Positions 27,584 to 36,817 of a stretch of 48,149 bases of DNA are shown piece after piece (within the stretch, counting starts at the first letter, position 1; each line of letters starts with the position of its first letter). The DNA lies in assembly GCA_964489695.1 (NCBI GenBank), contig CAZAZP010000006.1:1-48149 (forward strand), given 5' to 3'. Made by a program: the position numbers and the translations under genes. Below the pieces are notes generated by a model. That model was given only the letters and a program-made list of their open reading frames with translations. It made no database searches and had not been told where the DNA came from. The DNA is from CAYUXU01 sp964489695. Lineage in GTDB: Bacteria; Bacillota_I; Bacilli_A; Erysipelotrichales; Erysipelotrichaceae.

Positions 27584-29087
27584 TTAACATCACTCCAATA
27601 GCAGTTTTTAATTGGGTATCATATAAATCTCGTTTGAGATACCACTCGCGAATAATTTGACTATTAATTACATCTAATGATTGTTTAGTTAACTTTCCAT
27701 CACCGGTTAATTGATGTTCCTTTTGGAAAGTTTTTAAAGCTTGTTCAGTTGCTAAATCAAAATAACCATCCACTCGCTTAATTTGATAACCTAAGAATTT
27801 CAACGACATTTGAGCTACCTTGATTGGTTCACCAACTTGATCAAATTGATAGCCTTCTTCAAGCGTCATCCCACTAATCGGATAAGTTAAAATCTCAGCT
27901 AAGTTAACGACAATATCTGGTGTAATCCCAACATGATTAATTTCCGAACGATCAGGGGCTAACCATTTTTCGATGGTAAACTTTAAAGCGCTGCCATCAG
28001 AGAAATTGCGGGTTATTTGGACCGTTCCTTTACCATAAGTTGTTTCGCCAATCACCACTGCTTCCGCTTGTTGTTTTAAAGCAGCGGCGAGTACTTCTGA
28101 AGCTGATGCGGTATTGGCGTTAACCAATAAGATTAACTTTTGATAATCAAATTTATCGCCGCTACCAGCTTTAGAAATCTGAATTTCACCAGCTTTATTT
28201 TCTCTAACTAAAATATCCGTTCCTTCACTTAAAAAGAAACTGGCGATTTTTTCAACACTAGCTAAATAGCCACCACCATTATCTCGTAAATCGATAATTA
28301 GTTTATCTAATCCTTGATTAGCAAAATACTTCATATATTTTAATACTTCACTCGGAGTTCCTTCAGCGAAGCGCATAATTTCTAAGTAAGCAATTTTATT
28401 TGGTAAGACTTGACCAAAAACAGAACCAACCACTGGCCCACGGGTAATCGTTAAGGATACTGGTTGACCGACTCTTAAAAACTCAATCGTCACTTGCGTA
28501 TCAATTTCACCTTTGACTAAATTAGCAATCTCTTCTAAGCTTAAGCCTTGAACAGCTTGCTGGTTAACTTTATTAATAACATCGCCAGCTTGGACTCCAG
28601 CTCGTTCTGCCGGTGAATCATAGAAAACTTTTTGGATAATCGCTTGATCATCCACTAAAAATAATTGAACCCCAATTCCGACAAAGTTATCGGCTAGACT
28701 CGTTGCCCATTCAGCCATTTCATCAACTGATAAATATTCGGTATGCGGATCAATTGAAAATGAAGTCATACCTTTTAAAGCCGCATCTAAGAGCGTTGTA
28801 TCTAAATCGGCAAATTCCTGGCCGAAATACCACTCACTTAACATCGTTTGGGCAATGTAGTTAAGTTTATCGCGACTAGTACTAGATTGTGGTAAAACTC
28901 GGCTGGTTATTTGGCCAAACACAATTCCGATAAAAAAAGCTAAGATTAATAACACCAAAACAAAAACGCCCCGGCGTCGTTGTTTATTTTCTTGGGCTAT
29001 TTCATCATCCCACTTATGCCGAACTAAATGTATTTCCGTAACCTTTTCGTTAGTTTGGTTATTTATTGGTTGGTCTTTATTTTCCAT
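27576..29087 (-). CDS. S41 C-terminal processing peptidase (CtpA/CtpB-like)
   Basis: A membrane-anchored serine protease that trims exported proteins. From the ATG at 29087 it is 503 aa: a charged cytoplasmic start, one helix (RGVFVLVLLILAFFIGIVFG, about residues 37-58), a PDZ domain, the S41 core with catalytic Ser in NANTASASEVL and Lys in TTYGKGTVQ, and a C-terminal peptidoglycan-binding domain (LKFLGYQIKRVDGYFD). I prefer 29087 because GAGG precedes it and the longer reading would run through the promoter. It leads the seven-gene operon that carries uvrBA. Confidence 0.94.
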   Translation of the reverse strand: MENKDQPINNQTNEKVTEIHLVRHKWDDEIAQENKQRRRGVFVLVLLILAFFIGIVFGQITSRVLPQSSTSRDKLNYIAQTMLSEWYFGQEFADLDTTLLDAALKGMTSFSIDPHTEYLSVDEMAEWATSLADNFVGIGVQLFLVDDQAIIQKVFYDSPAERAGVQAGDVINKVNQQAVQGLSLEEIANLVKGEIDTQVTIEFLRVGQPVSLTITRGPVVGSVFGQVLPNKIAYLEIMRFAEGTPSEVLKYMKYFANQGLDKLIIDLRDNGGGYLASVEKIASFFLSEGTDILVRENKAGEIQISKAGSGDKFDYQKLILLVNANTASASEVLAAALKQQAEAVVIGETTYGKGTVQITRNFSDGSALKFTIEKWLAPDRSEINHVGITPDIVVNLAEILTYPISGMTLEEGYQFDQVGEPIKVAQMSLKFLGYQIKRVDGYFDLATEQALKTFQKEHQLTGDGKLTKQSLDVINSQIIREWYLKRDLYDTQLKTAIGVMLSE

Positions 29088-29112
29088 ACTGTCATCCTCA
29101 AATATCTTCACC

Positions 29113-29141
29113 ATTATAGCGCTTAAGGCCAATTTATTCAA
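29113..29141 (-). promoter_or_regulatory. Promoter of the ctpA-uvrBA-hprK-lgt operon
   Basis: TTGAAT (29136-29141) and TATAAT (29113-29118) are 17 bp apart, 26 bases before the chosen ctpA start. Confidence 0.75.
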
Positions 29142-29174
29142 TTGATATCATATTAGCTGACTACTAGATAAAAA

Positions 29175-29199
29175 AAGCGGTGTCTGTTTTGACCCGCTT
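29175..29199 (-). terminator. Terminator of the ftsE-ftsX-envC operon
   Basis: Arms AAGCGG/CCGCTT extended by GTC/GAC with one bulged base, followed by seven T on the minus strand; it starts three bases beyond the envC-like stop. Confidence 0.8.
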
Positions 29200-29201
29200 A
29201 A

Positions 29202-30587
29202 TTAAGGTAAAATTGTTTGAGGTGCGATCCGACAAGGTGCCTTATAACCATTATTAACGCAAAGCTTATTTAAGGCGGCACTTCCCCAGGAAGTACCAAA
29301 GGAAAAGTCACCCTTCCAACTCCGCGCATAGCTTTCAATTGACATCGTACCCAAATAATGAATTTCAACGTGGACATGCGCTCCGGTTGAATTCCCTGAA
29401 GAACCCATTTCCGCAATCTTCATACCACTAGTCACGGTAGTACCAGCTTTTAAGACTGTATCTTTTTTTAGATGGGCGTAAGTTACACCATAAGTCTTAT
29501 TTTGAACCGAGACGATTAAATAAACCTGATTTCCACCACCATAAGCTCCCGGCGCCCCACAAGAATTAGGATAACCACCGGTGGTCGGACAAGCGTTGGA
29601 AGAGAATAAGACAATACCATTTGCGACCGCTAAAACATTCCCACCAACTCCAATGCCAGTATAATCAGCGCCTAAATGGATCCCGCCACCAAATGATGCT
29701 GGGTAATAAAATGCTCCAGCTGAAACATAGCCACCCTTTATTGGTCGGCTCCAAGCATTACTAGATATAATCTGACCAAAATTAATCTCACTAATCTTTT
29801 TATTTAAACTCGAAATATCGGCTTTATAAGTCGTCATGATGCGGGTAATTTCCGCTTCTTCTTCCCGATAAGTCGTTAAAATATTTTTATAATTGGTTTG
29901 TTTTGTCGCTAAAGTTTGTTCTTCTACTTCAAGCTTGCGTTTATTTTTTTCTGCTAAGTCACGTTGCGCCCATTGCTCAACTGCTTTTTCTTGGACCAAA
30001 TCTAATTTTGAGTTGCGACTATCAATTAAACCTTTATTGTAATCATTAAAATCATTAACAATGGAAAGCTTGGTCATTAAATCGACAAAATTATTAGAAG
30101 CCATTAAAAAATCGAGGAAAACATCAAAATAAACTGCTGATTGCATGGCGGTCATCACGTCATGAATATCAGCTTCTAAGGCTTCAATTTCAGCGGTTAA
30201 TTCCGCAATCTGCCGTTCTAATAAAGCCACATTGGCTTCAATAACGATAAGTTTACTGTGTGATTGCGCAATCCGAGTTTGTAAATCAGCAATCTCCGCT
30301 TCAATGGTTTGAATTTCATTCGCATATTTAACAATATTGGCTCGAATTTCAGCGATGGTGATTTGCTGGTTTTTTAGTTCAGCTTCCATCCGCTTAGCTT
30401 CAGCTTCCAAATATTCCCGGTAGCCTAAACATTTTTCTTTATTGCCCGGTTTTACCGAAAGATTAGTATCATAACAAGTCGTTTCGTACCATTCCCGATT
30501 ATCTACGTAATCATTAGCCCAGGTCGAAAGATTCACCGATACTAAAAGTAATGATAATAAAAGACTAACCTTCAGGAGTTTTTTCAT
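29202..30587 (-). CDS. EnvC-like peptidoglycan hydrolase, coiled coil plus M23 (LytM) domain
   Basis: A secreted murein endopeptidase or activator working with FtsEX. From ATG 30587 the 461-aa protein has a signal peptide (cleavage near STWA-ND), a long coiled coil at about 50-270 and an M23 domain. The zinc ligands are intact (HLGADY, and HVHVEI) and the catalytic YAHL is present, so unlike E. coli EnvC it looks active. Three cysteine pairs flank the domains: two near the mature N-terminus (CYDT, KCLGY), two in an insert within the M23 fold (CPTTGGYPNSC) and two at the C-terminus (LCVNNGYKAPC). These suggest disulfides. It overlaps the ftsX stop by ATGA. Confidence 0.9.
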   Translation of the reverse strand: MKKLLKVSLLLSLLLVSVNLSTWANDYVDNREWYETTCYDTNLSVKPGNKEKCLGYREYLEAEAKRMEAELKNQQITIAEIRANIVKYANEIQTIEAEIADLQTRIAQSHSKLIVIEANVALLERQIAELTAEIEALEADIHDVMTAMQSAVYFDVFLDFLMASNNFVDLMTKLSIVNDFNDYNKGLIDSRNSKLDLVQEKAVEQWAQRDLAEKNKRKLEVEEQTLATKQTNYKNILTTYREEEAEITRIMTTYKADISSLNKKISEINFGQIISSNAWSRPIKGGYVSAGAFYYPASFGGGIHLGADYTGIGVGGNVLAVANGIVLFSSNACPTTGGYPNSCGAPGAYGGGNQVYLIVSVQNKTYGVTYAHLKKDTVLKAGTTVTSGMKIAEMGSSGNSTGAHVHVEIHYLGTMSIESYARSWKGDFSFGTSWGSAALNKLCVNNGYKAPCRIAPQTILP

Positions 30588-31480
30588 CGTCGCCACCTCA
30601 AATACCTTGTTACTGAAACATAGCTACCAATTAAACCAACCATCATACCAGTTAATAATAATAAGCCCACCAAATAATAAAGAAACGGCGATAAAGGCAT
30701 TAACTTAAATATAGCGGAAAAGAACTGACCATCAAATTTGGTATAGAAAACATAATATAAACCGACTGATAGGATAATTGGAATAATACTACCAATAATA
30801 CCAATATAAATCCCCTCAATTACAAATGGAGCCCGAATAAAGCCATTAGAAGCTCCGATGGTCCGCATTAAACTAATTTCTTCTTTCCGCGAATAAATTG
30901 TTACCTTAATCGTATTGGAAATTAAGAAGATGGCTAATAAACCTAGCGCTACTACTAAAACAAAACTACCTTTTTGAATTGATCCGAGAATATTAATTAA
31001 TTGGGAAACGCCTTGACCACCAAATTCAGTCTGTTCTACCCCCGATAAAGCAGAAATAGCTTGAGCAGTTACTTGAATTTGCTCTTTGTCTCGAATATAC
31101 ACAATAAAAGCATTCCGTAAAGGGTTTTCATCTCGAATTTTCAAGATACCAGCTAACGAAGGGAAAGCTGCTAATTGTTTTTCTAATTCACTATCACGAC
31201 TAGAAAAAAGAATTTGTTTAACATTAGCGATTTGACTAATTTCGTTTTTTAAATCATTTATCGCCGTATCACTCACGACTGCATTATCAATTTTAACGTG
31301 AATTAATAAGTTTTCGCTAATATTTTCACTAATTGAATATAAGTTAGCGGTTAAAACTAAAAATAAACTTACTAATAATAAAGTTAGCATTACCGCTGCT
31401 GCACTAGAGGAACTAAGAGCAACATTCCGGACTAAACTTGATCCGCCTTCTTTTAAATGGCGCCAGAAACGTTTAAGCAT
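30584..31480 (-). CDS. ftsX: FtsX, cell division ABC-type permease
   Basis: FtsX passes the FtsE ATPase cycle across the membrane to a murein hydrolase. From ATG 31480 it is 298 aa: a cytoplasmic start, the first helix at about 24-45, an extracellular domain of about 125 residues and three further helices from about residue 170, with IYSRKEEISLMRTIGAS between the second and third. The start overlaps ftsE by eight bases. The envC-like gene directly after it is the expected partner. Confidence 0.95.
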   Translation of the reverse strand: MLKRFWRHLKEGGSSLVRNVALSSSSAAAVMLTLLLVSLFLVLTANLYSISENISENLLIHVKIDNAVVSDTAINDLKNEISQIANVKQILFSSRDSELEKQLAAFPSLAGILKIRDENPLRNAFIVYIRDKEQIQVTAQAISALSGVEQTEFGGQGVSQLINILGSIQKGSFVLVVALGLLAIFLISNTIKVTIYSRKEEISLMRTIGASNGFIRAPFVIEGIYIGIIGSIIPIILSVGLYYVFYTKFDGQFFSAIFKLMPLSPFLYYLVGLLLLTGMMVGLIGSYVSVTRYLRWRR

Positions 31481-32162
31481 TTTGGAAGTACCCACCTTGC
31501 TGGATATCAGCCACGATAAAGCCATTTTCTAAAGCAATCGTCCGCTTCTTAAAGAGATTTACAATAATTTCATCATGGGTAACCATTAACACCGTGGTAT
31601 TTTCCTCACGATTAATTCTTTCTAATAATGAAATAATTTCTTTAGATTTATTGGGGTCAAGATTACCGGTCGGTTCATCGGCGATTAATAACATCGGACG
31701 ATTGGCAATAGCTCGGGCAATCGCGCAGCGCTGTTGCTGGCCACCAGATAATTCCAAGGGAAAAGCTTTCGCTTTATCTGCTAGACCAACTAAGGCTAAC
31801 ACTTCTCGCACGCGGCGTCTAGCTTCAAGATCAGGAGTACCAACTGCTTCTAACGCAAAATAAATGTTCTCGAAAACAGTTTTCTGATTTAATAAACGAT
31901 TATCTTGAAAAACAATGCCTAAATTACGGCGGAAATAAGGCACCTTATGATGACGTAACCGCCCCACATCAGTTTTATTAACTAATACTTGACCAGCTGT
32001 CGCAATCTCTTCTCCATCAATCAATTTGATTAAGGTTGATTTACCTGAACCCGTTGGGCCAATAATATAAACAAACTCACCTGCTTCAATGAGCAGATTG
32101 ATATTGTGTAAGGCATTAACACCATTACTATATTGTTTCGAAACATTAATAAATTCTAACAT
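31473..32162 (-). CDS. ftsE: FtsE, cell division ATPase
   Basis: ATPase of the FtsEX complex, 229 aa. It shows Walker A GPTGSGKSTL, Q-loop VFQDNRLL, signature ELSGGQQQR, Walker B LLIADEPTGNLD and MVTHD. It is the first gene of the ftsE-ftsX-envC operon, with an extended -10 promoter 21 bases upstream. Confidence 0.96.
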   Translation of the reverse strand: MLEFINVSKQYSNGVNALHNINLLIEAGEFVYIIGPTGSGKSTLIKLIDGEEIATAGQVLVNKTDVGRLRHHKVPYFRRNLGIVFQDNRLLNQKTVFENIYFALEAVGTPDLEARRRVREVLALVGLADKAKAFPLELSGGQQQRCAIARAIANRPMLLIADEPTGNLDPNKSKEIISLLERINREENTTVLMVTHDEIIVNLFKKRTIALENGFIVADIQQGGYFQNA

Positions 32163-32182
32163 AGTTCCTCACTTCTACTTTT

Positions 32183-32191
32183 AGTATAGCA
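32183..32191 (-). promoter_or_regulatory. Extended -10 promoter of ftsE
   Basis: TGCTATACT (TGn plus TATACT) on the minus strand in the 50-base gap between the YitT-like gene and ftsE. No good -35. Confidence 0.55.
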
Positions 32192-32212
32192 CGCTTTTTT
32201 TCATCGGTTCTA

Positions 32213-33052
32213 CTAAAAACCTTCACCTTTAACTTCCGTCGCATTATTAATGATCATAAACGCTAAAGGATCAATGCTATTAACCAAACTATGCAGTTTG
32301 GGATATTGCGTTTGAATGATTACCACAAAGACAATTTTTTTCGCTTTTCTAATATAACCACCTTCACCATCAAGTAAAGTTGTGCCACGTTCTAATTCAG
32401 TTTGAATCGCTTCACTAATTTCTAAATACTTATCCGAGATAATAAAAACCGATTTAGTTTTTTGTCCACCTAACATCAAGACTTTATCTAATGTTACCGT
32501 TGCAGCTAAGACTGCTAAAAACCCCACCAAAAATGCTTCCACGCCATGCGAAAAAATTCCTAACGCTATAATCAGACTATCAAAAATTAAGACTAAACGA
32601 GCGACTGGTATTTTATAATACTGATGAATAATAAGTGGTGGAATATCAAAACCACCCGTACTAGCGTTAACTCGAAACACTAAACCCACACCAATCCCCA
32701 TAAAAATCCCACTATAAAGACTAGCTAATAGTTGATCAATGGCTAAACGTGGTAAATTAAGTTGTTCTAATAAATACATAAACAGCGGGAAAGCAATCGT
32801 ACTAAGTAAAGATTTTAAAGCAAACTTTTGGCCTAAAAACAGATAACCTAAAATAAAGGTCACTAACATCGTCATCGTAATAATTACTTCATGATTTATT
32901 TTAAAAAGTGGATAAAGCGCAATCGCAAAGCCAGCTGTCCCCCCTGTCACAATATCGAAAGGGATGGTAAAAAAGACCGCACTAACGGCCAAAATAAAAG
33001 AACCAATTAAGATTTGCGTAATCTCAAACAACACCGTTTTTTTATTTGGCAT
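32213..33052 (-). CDS. YitT-family membrane protein (DUF161 + DUF2179)
   Basis: A 279-aa integral membrane protein of unknown function. It has about five helices with glycine-rich joints (VTGGTAGFAIAL, VNASTGGFDIPP) and a cytoplasmic C-terminal DUF2179-type domain (EAIQTELERGTTLLDGEGGY). I use ATG 33052, which has GGTGG five bases before it, over the GTG at 33061. The gene overlaps the prfB stop by 11 bases. Confidence 0.92.
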   Translation of the reverse strand: MPNKKTVLFEITQILIGSFILAVSAVFFTIPFDIVTGGTAGFAIALYPLFKINHEVIITMTMLVTFILGYLFLGQKFALKSLLSTIAFPLFMYLLEQLNLPRLAIDQLLASLYSGIFMGIGVGLVFRVNASTGGFDIPPLIIHQYYKIPVARLVLIFDSLIIALGIFSHGVEAFLVGFLAVLAATVTLDKVLMLGGQKTKSVFIISDKYLEISEAIQTELERGTTLLDGEGGYIRKAKKIVFVVIIQTQYPKLHSLVNSIDPLAFMIINNATEVKGEGF

Positions 33053-34164
33053 GCTTACCACCAGTTTCTACCGTCATTTTTAAATATTCATAAATAAATT
33101 CATCAATATCGCCATCAAGCACTTTATCAATATTACCAGTTTCATAATTAGTGCGATGATCCTTCACTAAGGTGTATGGACTAAAGACATAAGATCGAAT
33201 TTGTGAGCCCCACTCAATGGCTTTTTGTTCACCTTTAATTGCGGATAATTGCGCCTGTTTCTCTTCTAATTGACGTTGAATCAGCTTTGATTTTAACATT
33301 AATAAAGCTTGCTCACGATTAGCGTGTTGTGAACGTTCACTTTGACAATTTGCGACTAAGCCCGTTGGTTTATGAATTAAACGCACTGCTGAATCGGTCT
33401 TATTGACGTGTTGGCCACCAGCGCCACTCGCTCGATGGGTTTCCATGATTAAATCACTCTCTAAAATCTCAATTGAAGTCGTATCCGCAAATTGAGGCAT
33501 AACATCAAGGGAACAAAACGAAGTATGGCGACGTCCCGACGCATCAAACGGTGAAATCCGAACTAACCGATGGACCCCTTTTTCTGCTTTTAAATAACCG
33601 TAAGCTAACGGACCAGTAAATAAGATCGCCACTGATTTTAAACCAGCTTCATCACCACTTTGATAATCTAAGACGGTCGTTTTAAAATTATGCCGTTCAC
33701 CCCAACGCAGATATAAACGCATTAAAATCGACGCCCAGTCCTGACTTTCAGTACCACCAGCCCCAGGATGTAATTCAATAATAGCGTTATGTTGATCGTA
33801 TGGTCCGGTTAATAAAACCAAGACCTCAAATTCATGAAAACTGGCTTGATAAGCTGTTAAATCCGCCTCAAACAAATCCACTAACTCTGCATCAAATACT
33901 TCTTTAATCAACTCAAAACCAGCCATAATCTGTTGATTTTGCTGGCTTAAATTAGCTATACCATTAATAATCTCTTTTAATAAATTAATCTCTTCAATAA
34001 CTTGGCGAGCGGCTTTCTGGTCACTCCAAAAATCTGGTGCTAACATTTGTTGTTCTAATTTAACTAGTTGTTCCTGTTTACCAGTTAAGTCAAAGTGAAC
34101 CTCGAAGTTGAACTAATTTATCACTTAAATTATTAATAATATTTTTAATCTCAAATAATTCCAT
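33042..34164 (-). CDS. prfB: Peptide chain release factor 2 with programmed +1 frameshift
   Basis: RF2 reads UAA and UGA stops. The main frame includes the GGQ peptide-release loop (ASGAGGQHVNKTDSAVR) and the SPF anticodon element (RISPFDASGRRHTS). The first 24 codons begin at ATG 34164 (MELFEIKN) and end at an in-frame TGA (34090-34092) in the context CTT-TGA-C. A +1 shift at CTT gives a continuous product of 373 aa, the normal RF2 length. GAGG lies just upstream as the internal stimulator. The ATG is one base after the secA stop, so the two are co-transcribed. Confidence 0.96.
34089..34104 (-). promoter_or_regulatory. RF2 autoregulatory +1 frameshift site
   Basis: Minus-strand CGAGGTTCACTTTGAC: Shine-Dalgarno-like GAGG, then CTT slippery codon, TGA stop and C. 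This is the known RF2 feedback site; low RF2 lets the ribosome pause and shift to read GAC. Confidence 0.93.
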
Positions 34165-34165
34165 T

Positions 34166-36499
34166 TTATTGTCTTTCATATCTGACTTGTAAACGTAAAC
34201 CAAATTGAACCACTTCTAAATTAATTCGTTGTAACATCTCTTCAAATAGTTCATACCCTTCTTGGATATAAGCTTGTAACGGATTAGTTTGCGCATAAGA
34301 ACGCAGATGAATGCCATCCCGAAGTTTACTCATGGTATCAATATGGTCGACCCAAGCGCGATCAATTACTCGTAAAACCATTACTTTTTCTACTTCCGGA
34401 ATTTGTTCCCGAACATCGCTAATTTTCCGTTCATAAAATTCCCAACTCTTATTTTGGAGATAACCTAATAAATCATCACCTTGATAATTAGCTAAAGTAT
34501 TGGCTTTAAAGTCTTTACCCGTTAGACCTAAAATTTCAAGGCCCTTTTGTAAGTCAGCGTACTTCGAGCCATTACCATTTTCACTACGTTCGACCGTTAA
34601 CTCAATCACCTTTTGGAACATCTCTTGGACTAAAGAGGTAATTTCTTCGTTAGTTAAAATATAATCCCGTTGTTCATAAATAATTTCTCGTTGTTGGCGT
34701 AAGACATCATCATATTCTAGTAAAGATTTCCGAATATCAAAGTTCACCCCTTCGACCCGTTTTTGGGCGGTTCCGATTAACTTGGTGAAAGTTTTAGATT
34801 CAATAACTTCATCACCCATCGCTGAGATTACGTTTTGATAACGATCGCTACCATAGCGAACCATTAAATCATCTTCAAAAGAAACAAAAAACAACGAGAA
34901 CCCGGGATCCCCTTGGCGACCCGAACGACCACGTAACTGATTATCAATCCGGCGCGATTCATGTCGTTCACTACCAAGCACGGCTAAACCACCCAGTTCC
35001 ACCACGCCGGGCCCAAGTTTAATATCGGTTCCCCGGCCTGCCATGTTGGTGGCGATAGTAACCGAGTCTTGGTGACCAGCTCGGGCAATAATATCCGCTT
35101 CACGACCATGATTTTTCGCATTTAGTACTTGGTGGCGGATTTTCCGTTGTTGGAGCATCTTACTTATTAGTTCACTGACTTCGACTGAGATTGTTCCCAC
35201 TAAGACTGGCTGATGATTTTTATGGCACTCAATTACCTTTTGAACCAAAGCCTCATATTTAGCCTTTTTACTAGCAAACACTAAATCCGTTTGATCATCA
35301 CGAATGACGGGACGATTGGTCGGAATCTCAATGACCCGCATATTATAAATCGATAAAAACTCTTCTTCTTCAGTTTTAGCAGTTCCAGTCATCCCAGCCA
35401 ATTTACGGTAAAGTCGAAAAAAGTTTTGGTAAGTAATCGTGGCTAAGGTCACCGTTTCTTCTTTAATTGGTACTCCTTCTTTTGCTTCAATCGCTTGATG
35501 TAAACCATCAGAATATGCGCGACCTTCCATTAAGCGACCGGTAAATTGATCAACGATCACAATACTTCGCTCTTTAACGACATACTCGACATCTTTTGCC
35601 ATGACATAATTAGCTTTTAAACCCATATTCAAATGGTGAACTAAATTGGTATATTGTAAATCATAAAGGTTTGCAACCCGGAATGTTTGTTCGGCTTTGG
35701 CGACACCACTTTCTGTTAAATGAACAGTTTTACTTTTAACATCGATTTCATAATCGGTATCAACCGCTAAACGCTTCACAAACCGATCCACTTGCAGATA
35801 TAAATTAGCGGTTTGTTTTTGACCACCCGAAATAATTAACGGTGTCCGCGATTCATCGATCAAAATAGAGTCCACTTCATCAATTAAAGTGAAATTGAGT
35901 GGTCTTAAAACCCGTTGCGAAATATCAGTCACCATATTATCCCGTAAATAATCAAAGCCTAATTCAGCATTCGTCGTATAAGTAATATCACATAAATAAG
36001 CTGCTCGTTTACTCGCGGGTGATAATTGCCGTAAGTTTAAACCAACTGTTAAACCTAAAAACTCATGGATTTGACCCATCCATTTGGCATCACGTTCCGC
36101 TAAGTATTCGTTGACGGTCACAATATGAACGCCTGCGCCAGTTAACGCATTTAAATAAACCGGTAAGACTGAAGTTAACGTTTTCCCTTCACCGGTTTTC
36201 ATTTCCGCAATGTCGCCTTGATGTAAGACAATCCCACCCATAATTTGAACAAAATAGGGATATTCACCAATCACGCGTTTAGCTGCTTCACGCGCTACCG
36301 CAAACGCTTCAGGCAAAATATCATCTAAGGTCGCTTGGGTAGCTAAGCGTTCCCTAAATTCTGTTGTTTTATTTTTTAATTCAATATCAGTTAAATCAGC
36401 TATTTGCTGAGCATAAGCATCTACTTGTTGGGCGGTTTTTTCTAATTCTTTTAAACGCTTAGCATCAAAGTTAAAAATATTTTTAAATCCCTTTAGCAT
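34166..36499 (-). CDS. secA: Preprotein translocase ATPase SecA
   Basis: SecA drives export through SecYEG. From ATG 36499 (after GGAGGTC) the 777-aa protein starts MLKGFKNIFNFD and has Walker A MKTGEGKTL, DEVDSILIDE, MAGRGTDIKLG and RGRSGRQGDPG. It ends at LQVRYERQ without the cysteine zinc motif found in many SecA proteins, so it is a short-tailed form. The earlier Met at 36553 is rejected because it lacks a ribosome site and overlaps the promoter. Confidence 0.98.
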   Translation of the reverse strand: MLKGFKNIFNFDAKRLKELEKTAQQVDAYAQQIADLTDIELKNKTTEFRERLATQATLDDILPEAFAVAREAAKRVIGEYPYFVQIMGGIVLHQGDIAEMKTGEGKTLTSVLPVYLNALTGAGVHIVTVNEYLAERDAKWMGQIHEFLGLTVGLNLRQLSPASKRAAYLCDITYTTNAELGFDYLRDNMVTDISQRVLRPLNFTLIDEVDSILIDESRTPLIISGGQKQTANLYLQVDRFVKRLAVDTDYEIDVKSKTVHLTESGVAKAEQTFRVANLYDLQYTNLVHHLNMGLKANYVMAKDVEYVVKERSIVIVDQFTGRLMEGRAYSDGLHQAIEAKEGVPIKEETVTLATITYQNFFRLYRKLAGMTGTAKTEEEEFLSIYNMRVIEIPTNRPVIRDDQTDLVFASKKAKYEALVQKVIECHKNHQPVLVGTISVEVSELISKMLQQRKIRHQVLNAKNHGREADIIARAGHQDSVTIATNMAGRGTDIKLGPGVVELGGLAVLGSERHESRRIDNQLRGRSGRQGDPGFSLFFVSFEDDLMVRYGSDRYQNVISAMGDEVIESKTFTKLIGTAQKRVEGVNFDIRKSLLEYDDVLRQQREIIYEQRDYILTNEEITSLVQEMFQKVIELTVERSENGNGSKYADLQKGLEILGLTGKDFKANTLANYQGDDLLGYLQNKSWEFYERKISDVREQIPEVEKVMVLRVIDRAWVDHIDTMSKLRDGIHLRSYAQTNPLQAYIQEGYELFEEMLQRINLEVVQFGLRLQVRYERQ

Positions 36500-36518
36500 A
36501 TCCGACCTCCACGCCATT

Positions 36519-36527
36519 ATTATAACA
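36519..36527 (-). promoter_or_regulatory. Extended -10 promoter of secA-prfB
   Basis: TGTTATAAT on the minus strand, 19 bases before the chosen secA ATG. No -35 match; the -35 zone is filled by an inverted repeat (36529-36551). Confidence 0.6.
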
Positions 36528-36528
36528 T

Positions 36529-36551
36529 GTCCCACCAAATATCGGCGGGAC
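36529..36551. repeat. Inverted repeat upstream of the secA -10
   Basis: GTCCCACC and GGCGGGAC pair over eight bases (one G-U) around a 7-nt loop. No T run follows on either strand. It ends two bases before the extended -10, so it could be an operator or the 3' hairpin of the cspA message. Confidence 0.6.
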
Positions 36552-36567
36552 AAAAAGTATCAATTAA

Positions 36568-36765
36568 TTACAGCCTTAAAATATTATTAGCCTGTAAGCC
36601 ACGGCTACTTTCCACCAGATCGAATTCTACTTCTGTTCCTGCTTCAATCGTTTTATAACCTTCCATAATCAATTGAGAGTAATGAAAAAATACATCACGC
36701 CCATCAGCTAATTCAATAAAACCAAAACCTTTTTCCTGATTAAATCTTTTAACTTTACCAACCAT
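36568..36765 (-). CDS. cspA: Cold-shock domain protein
   Basis: A 65-aa single-stranded nucleic-acid-binding protein of the CspA family. RNP1 is KGFGFIEL and RNP2 is DVFFHYSQL; length and the start MVGKVKRFNQEKGFGF are typical. It has its own promoter and lies 52 bases downstream of comFC. The gene symbol is the family name; the genome may hold other copies. Confidence 0.96.
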   Translation of the reverse strand: MVGKVKRFNQEKGFGFIELADGRDVFFHYSQLIMEGYKTIEAGTEVEFDLVESSRGLQANNILRL

Positions 36766-36788
36766 TAATACATAACCTTTCTAAACCT

Positions 36789-36816
36789 ATTATAGGCATC
36801 TTAAAGTAAAAATCAA
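36789..36816 (-). promoter_or_regulatory. Promoter of cspA
   Basis: TTGATT (36811-36816) and TATAAT (36789-36794) with a 16-bp spacer on the minus strand; the -35 touches the comFC stop. Confidence 0.7.
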
Positions 36817-36817
36817 T

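Noticed and set aside
33042..34046. prfB starting at the Met at 34046
   Set aside because: This would drop the N-terminal helix region; the frameshift reading gives the usual RF2 length and a canonical shift site.
36529..36551. Terminator of cspA
   Set aside because: No T run follows the hairpin on the minus strand; kept only as an inverted repeat.
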